From NCBI GenBank assembly GCA_902373545.1, contig CABKMZ010000097.1, forward strand, positions 1 through 6,645: a stretch of DNA of 6,645 bases. Direction: 5' to 3'. Positions within the stretch are counted from its first letter, which is position 1; each line of letters starts with the position of its first letter. The position numbers were made by a program, and so were the translations under genes. This document shows positions 4,670 to 6,645 of the stretch, one piece after another. This stretch comes from an uncultured Actinomyces sp. (GTDB lineage: Bacteria; Actinomycetota; Actinomycetes; Actinomycetales; Actinomycetaceae). The notes beneath the pieces were generated by a model. That model was not told where the DNA came from. It was given only the letters and a program-made list of their open reading frames with translations, and searched no databases.

Positions 4670-4701
4670 AGGTGGCCCCGGCGGAATATCCGGGGCCACC
4701 T
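4670..4701 (+). terminator. 12-bp perfect hairpin between cysK and cysE
   Basis: AGGTGGCCCCGG (4670-4681) pairs fully with CCGGGGCCACCT (4690-4701) across an eight-base A/T-containing loop. It starts 21 bases after the cysK stop and ends 38 bases before the cysE start. The plus side is followed by GTGCGTTTCC, a poor U-run, so termination is likely partial or Rho-assisted. No strong promoter is visible between the hairpin and cysE, so cysE expression probably depends on readthrough. A TAAGGT -10-like element at 4668-4673 is a weak alternative. mRNA-end stabilisation of the cysK message is another possible role. Confidence 0.65.
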
Positions 4702-4739
4702 GTGCGTTTCCGTCTGAGTCGACCATCCAGGAGGAACTC

Positions 4740-5384
4740 GTGAAGCTCACCGTACGCGCCCTGTCGAAGACCCTGTCGCGCGCCCTGCCCACCAAGGCGC
4801 TCGGGCTCTTCCGCGAGGACCTCGTGACGGCGCAGCGCCGCGACCCCGCGGCCACCTCCGCCCTGGAGATCGCACTGACGTACCCGGGCGTGCACGCCCT
4901 GTGGGCCCACCGCGTCTCTCACGCCCTGTGGAGCCGAGGCGCACGCACCCCCGCACGCGCCCTGTCCTCGGCGGCCCGCGCGGTCACCGGCGTGGACATT
5001 CACCCCGAGGCCACGATCGGCCGCCGCGTTTTCATCGACCACGCGACGGGCGTCGTCATCGGCCAGACGGCCGAGGTCGGCAACGACGTCGTCATCTTCC
5101 ACGGCGTCACCCTGGGCGGCGTCGCCATGACGCCGGGCAAGCGCCACCCCACTGTCGGCGATCACGTCATGATTGGCGCGGGCGCGAAGGTCCTCGGCCC
5201 CATCACCGTGGGCACGGGTGTCAAGATCGGCGCAAACGCCGTCGTCGTCAAGGACGTGCCCTGCGGTAACGTCGCGATCGGCGTGCCCGCACGCCTGCTG
5301 CCCAAGCCCGAAAAGGACACGCGCGACCGCGATCTGATCGTCGATCCCGCCTACTTCTTCGAGGAGCCCGCCCTCTACATCTGA
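4740..5384 (+). CDS. cysE: Serine O-acetyltransferase
   Basis: This enzyme transfers acetyl from acetyl-CoA to serine, the committed step of cysteine synthesis. The 214-residue protein is the short form common in Gram-positive bacteria, lacking the long N-terminal helical region of E. coli CysE (273 residues). After an N-terminal helix with [17 protein letters not shown] (48-64), a left-handed beta-helix of hexapeptide repeats covers about 84-190. Catalytic Asp86 (in VDIHP) and His101 (in IDHATG) align with E. coli Asp143 and His158. The acetyl-CoA loop contains GKRHPT (133-138) and [11 protein letters not shown]. The start is GTG 4740, with AGGAGG five bases before it. The C-terminus is PALYI; a terminal isoleucine is what CysE proteins insert into the CysK active site to form the cysteine synthase complex. 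Only weak hairpins follow the gene. Confidence 0.96.
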   Translation: MKLTVRALSKTLSRALPTKALGLFREDLVTAQRRDPAATSALEIALTYPGVHALWAHRVSHALWSRGARTPARALSSAARAVTGVDIHPEATIGRRVFIDHATGVVIGQTAEVGNDVVIFHGVTLGGVAMTPGKRHPTVGDHVMIGAGAKVLGPITVGTGVKIGANAVVVKDVPCGNVAIGVPARLLPKPEKDTRDRDLIVDPAYFFEEPALYI

Positions 5385-5434
5385 GGGGTGTTTACCCTCG
5401 TCAGACTCAGTCTCTGAGAATCCATTCAGGCGCC

Positions 5435-5463
5435 GTGACAAAGTGAGCGCCCTCACCTATAGT
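5435..5463 (+). promoter_or_regulatory. Near-consensus promoter, leaderless GNAT transcript
   Basis: GTGACA (5435-5440, five of six -35 bases) and TATAGT (5458-5463, five of six -10 bases) are separated by exactly 17 bases. The -10 ends six bases before ATG 5470, so the mRNA should start at the ATG. The spacer contains an inverted repeat GTGAG-CGCC-CTCAC (5443-5456), which could be an operator. It is the best-matching promoter in the window, and it rules against the earlier in-frame GTG at 5443, which lies within the spacer. Confidence 0.7.
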
Positions 5464-5469
5464 TGGTTT

Positions 5470-5961
5470 ATGGAAGCTCGAACTCTACATGCCCCACTGG
5501 ACGCGTTGTCAGCGGCGAATCGGCCCCAGGGTATTGAGATCGCCACGCTCACAACATTCGACATCCCCGCTCTCGCGGTGCTCACCCTCGAGGCGTACGA
5601 CGACGCTGTCACGCCCGAGGCGCTCCTGGAAACGTCCGAGGAACTCCGTCTCACCTTCGAAGGTGCTTTTGGCGCTACTACCGAAGACTCCTTCGTGGGG
5701 GCCTGGGACGGCGGCACCCTCATCGGCGCGATCCTCGTGGTGCGCGAATCCCCCTGGGACGACGCGCCCGACGGTCCATTCGTCGTGGACCTGATCGTCG
5801 CGCCGGACTACCGCAGACGGGGCATCGCGACCGCGCTCGTCTCGGAGGTGGCCACCAGGTGCACGAACTGGGGTTTCGACACCCTGGCCCTGCGCCTGGA
5901 TGCGCGCCACGGCGGTGCCCGCGAGTTGTACTCGATGCTCGGTTTCGAGGAGATCGCCTAG
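5470..5961 (+). CDS. GNAT-family N-acetyltransferase
   Basis: From ATG 5470 the product is 163 residues, close to a single GNAT domain. Motif A is clear: VVDLIVAPDYRRRGIATALV (105-124), where R-R-x-G-x-A binds the pyrophosphate of acetyl-CoA. ARELYSMLGFEEI (150-162) is the usual motif B ending in 'Y...GF'. Strands with FVGAWDGGTLIGAILV (75-90) precede motif A. The substrate cannot be told from sequence; small molecules, aminoglycosides and protein N-termini are all possible for this superfamily. The first 20 or so residues are not conserved-looking. The start is fixed by the leaderless promoter; a GTG at 5443 would add nine residues but lies between the -35 and -10. The gene is its own unit, following cysE and converging on the Nei-like gene. 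Confidence 0.86.
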   Translation: MEARTLHAPLDALSAANRPQGIEIATLTTFDIPALAVLTLEAYDDAVTPEALLETSEELRLTFEGAFGATTEDSFVGAWDGGTLIGAILVVRESPWDDAPDGPFVVDLIVAPDYRRRGIATALVSEVATRCTNWGFDTLALRLDARHGGARELYSMLGFEEIA

Positions 5962-5973
5962 GCCCAATGCGCC

Positions 5974-6003
5974 GGGAGCGCAAGCCCGAAGGCTCGCGCT
6001 CCC
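5974..6003. terminator. Two-way terminator hairpin between convergent genes
   Basis: GGGAGCGC-A-AGCC (5974-5986) pairs with GGCT-C-GCGCTCCC (5991-6003) around a CGAA tetraloop: 12 pairs with one A-C mismatch. It lies 12 bases after the GNAT stop and 19 bases beyond the Nei-like stop on the other strand, where it can end transcription from both sides. There is no T-run on either side, as is common in high-G+C terminators. Confidence 0.7.
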
Positions 6004-6022
6004 CTCGCGGTTTGTCGCGCGC

Positions 6023-6645
6023 TCAACGCTGGCAGGACGGACACCAGAACAGGCGTCGGTTCTGCATGAGCGCCTCGCGGATCGGCGTGCTGCAACGCAG
6101 GCACGGCCGGTCGGTGCGGTGGTACACGTACCAGCGCGAGGCCTCCTCGTCCCCCTCGATCGGAGGGTTGGGGGCCTCGTCCGGGTCCATGGTGTCCAGG
6201 CGCCCGGCGGCCAGGCCGCGGTTCATGAGGTCGCAGATGAGGACCCACAGCTCCTGCAGGCGCTTGAGGGAGATGTTGGCACCCTTACGGTGCGGTGAGA
6301 TGCCCGCGAGGAACAGGGCGTCGGCCCGGTAGATGTTTCCCACGCCCGCGATGATCGACTGGTCCATGACGATCTCGCCGATCGCGCGCTTCTTGGAGTG
6401 GGCAACCTGAGCGAAACGCTCCATGGCCTCGGCGTCGGAGCGTGCCCCGGCGTCCAGGGGGTCGGGCCCCAGCTTCGCCTCCGCTGTGATGCGTTCCTCA
6501 TCGGTGATGAGGTCGCAGCGGTTGGGGCCCACCAGGTCGGCGACGGCGTGGTCGTTGAACAGGCGCAGGCGCACTGCCCCCACGGGCTCGGGAGGCTCCC
6601 ATTCCCCCGCCTTGGCCTCGCCGAAGCCCTCGCCCCAGCGGGTCT
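6023..6645 (-). CDS. Fpg/Nei-family DNA glycosylase/AP lyase (5' partial)
   Basis: The frame is open to the window edge, with about 206 residues visible, starting TRWGEGFGEA. These enzymes excise oxidised bases and cleave the abasic site in base-excision repair. The helix-two-turn-helix segment is present as IAGVGNIYRADALFLAGISP. A C-terminal zinc finger has CLRC and CPSC pairs, ending NRRLFWCPSCQR; its Arg corresponds to the DNA-contacting arginine of the family. The N-terminal catalytic Pro-Glu and the beta-hairpin lysine lie outside the window, so catalytic competence cannot be checked. The acidic linker WEPPEPVGAVRLRL before the H2TH, and the FWCPSCQ finger, resemble actinobacterial Nei-like (endonuclease VIII) proteins more than MutM, so thymine glycol or other oxidised pyrimidines are the likelier substrates. 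The GTG at 6583 is internal and not the start. The gene converges on the GNAT gene. Confidence 0.92.
   Translation of the reverse strand, partial: TRWGEGFGEAKAGEWEPPEPVGAVRLRLFNDHAVADLVGPNRCDLITDEERITAEAKLGPDPLDAGARSDAEAMERFAQVAHSKKRAIGEIVMDQSIIAGVGNIYRADALFLAGISPHRKGANISLKRLQELWVLICDLMNRGLAAGRLDTMDPDEAPNPPIEGDEEASRWYVYHRTDRPCLRCSTPIREALMQNRRLFWCPSCQR

Noticed and set aside
5383..5416. Small hairpins after cysE
   Set aside because: The stems are only about five pairs and there is no T-run; too weak to call a terminator.
4659..5456. 265-codon minus-strand frame opposite cysE
   Set aside because: It is a shadow frame of cysE with low-complexity Gly/Asp/Arg/Ala composition and no independent support.
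5443..5469. Earlier GTG start for the GNAT gene
   Set aside because: It lies in the spacer between a near-consensus -35 and -10, so it would not be in the mRNA; it also lacks a ribosome-binding site.

Overview
The window looks like chromosomal DNA from a high-G+C actinobacterium. The best guess is the Actinomyces/Schaalia group; this is an inference from codon use, the type of L32 and Nei-family proteins, and the leaderless promoters. Positions 1273-6645 form a compact, conserved housekeeping block with strong third-position G+C. Positions 1 to about 1160 are different: lower G+C, no long convincing gene, several short ORFs and hairpins. This stretch lies directly against the 3' end of a tRNA gene, the usual insertion point of actinobacterial integrative elements and prophages. 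I read it as the edge or remnant of an integrated element, not proven.

Region by region. Positions 1-54 (minus strand) may be the first codons of a repressor-like gene running off the left edge. Positions 55-884 hold a probable minus-strand terminator, a possible small RNA ending at it, and weak or broken small ORFs. At 885-1028 there is a 47-residue single-pass membrane protein with a near-perfect Shine-Dalgarno sequence that an upstream segment could mask; a strong hairpin follows it. A tRNA-Arg(TCT) is on the minus strand at 1161-1236; its anticodon stem is oddly mismatched. Then, on the minus strand, come a CPA2/Kef-like cation:proton antiporter (1273-2544), an intrinsic terminator, and rpmF for a cysteine-free ribosomal protein L32 (2676-2846).

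On the plus strand, diverging from rpmF, are a YigZ/IMPACT-family protein (3022-3678), cysK (3716-4648) and cysE (4740-5384), then a GNAT acetyltransferase (5470-5961). A convergent Fpg/Nei-type DNA glycosylase on the minus strand (6023-6645) runs off the right edge and lacks its N-terminus.

The functional core is the two-step cysteine pathway. CysE makes O-acetylserine from serine and acetyl-CoA, and CysK replaces the acetyl group with sulfide. CysE ends in isoleucine, the residue that docks into the CysK active site in known cysteine synthase complexes. A 12-bp perfect hairpin separates the two genes and may set their relative expression. Two plus-strand genes (YigZ-like and GNAT) have a -10 box exactly six bases before the ATG, which indicates leaderless mRNAs; for the GNAT this decides the start codon. 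I see no CRISPR array, insertion sequence or complete new defence system. The most unusual material is the tRNA-adjacent stretch at 1-1236.
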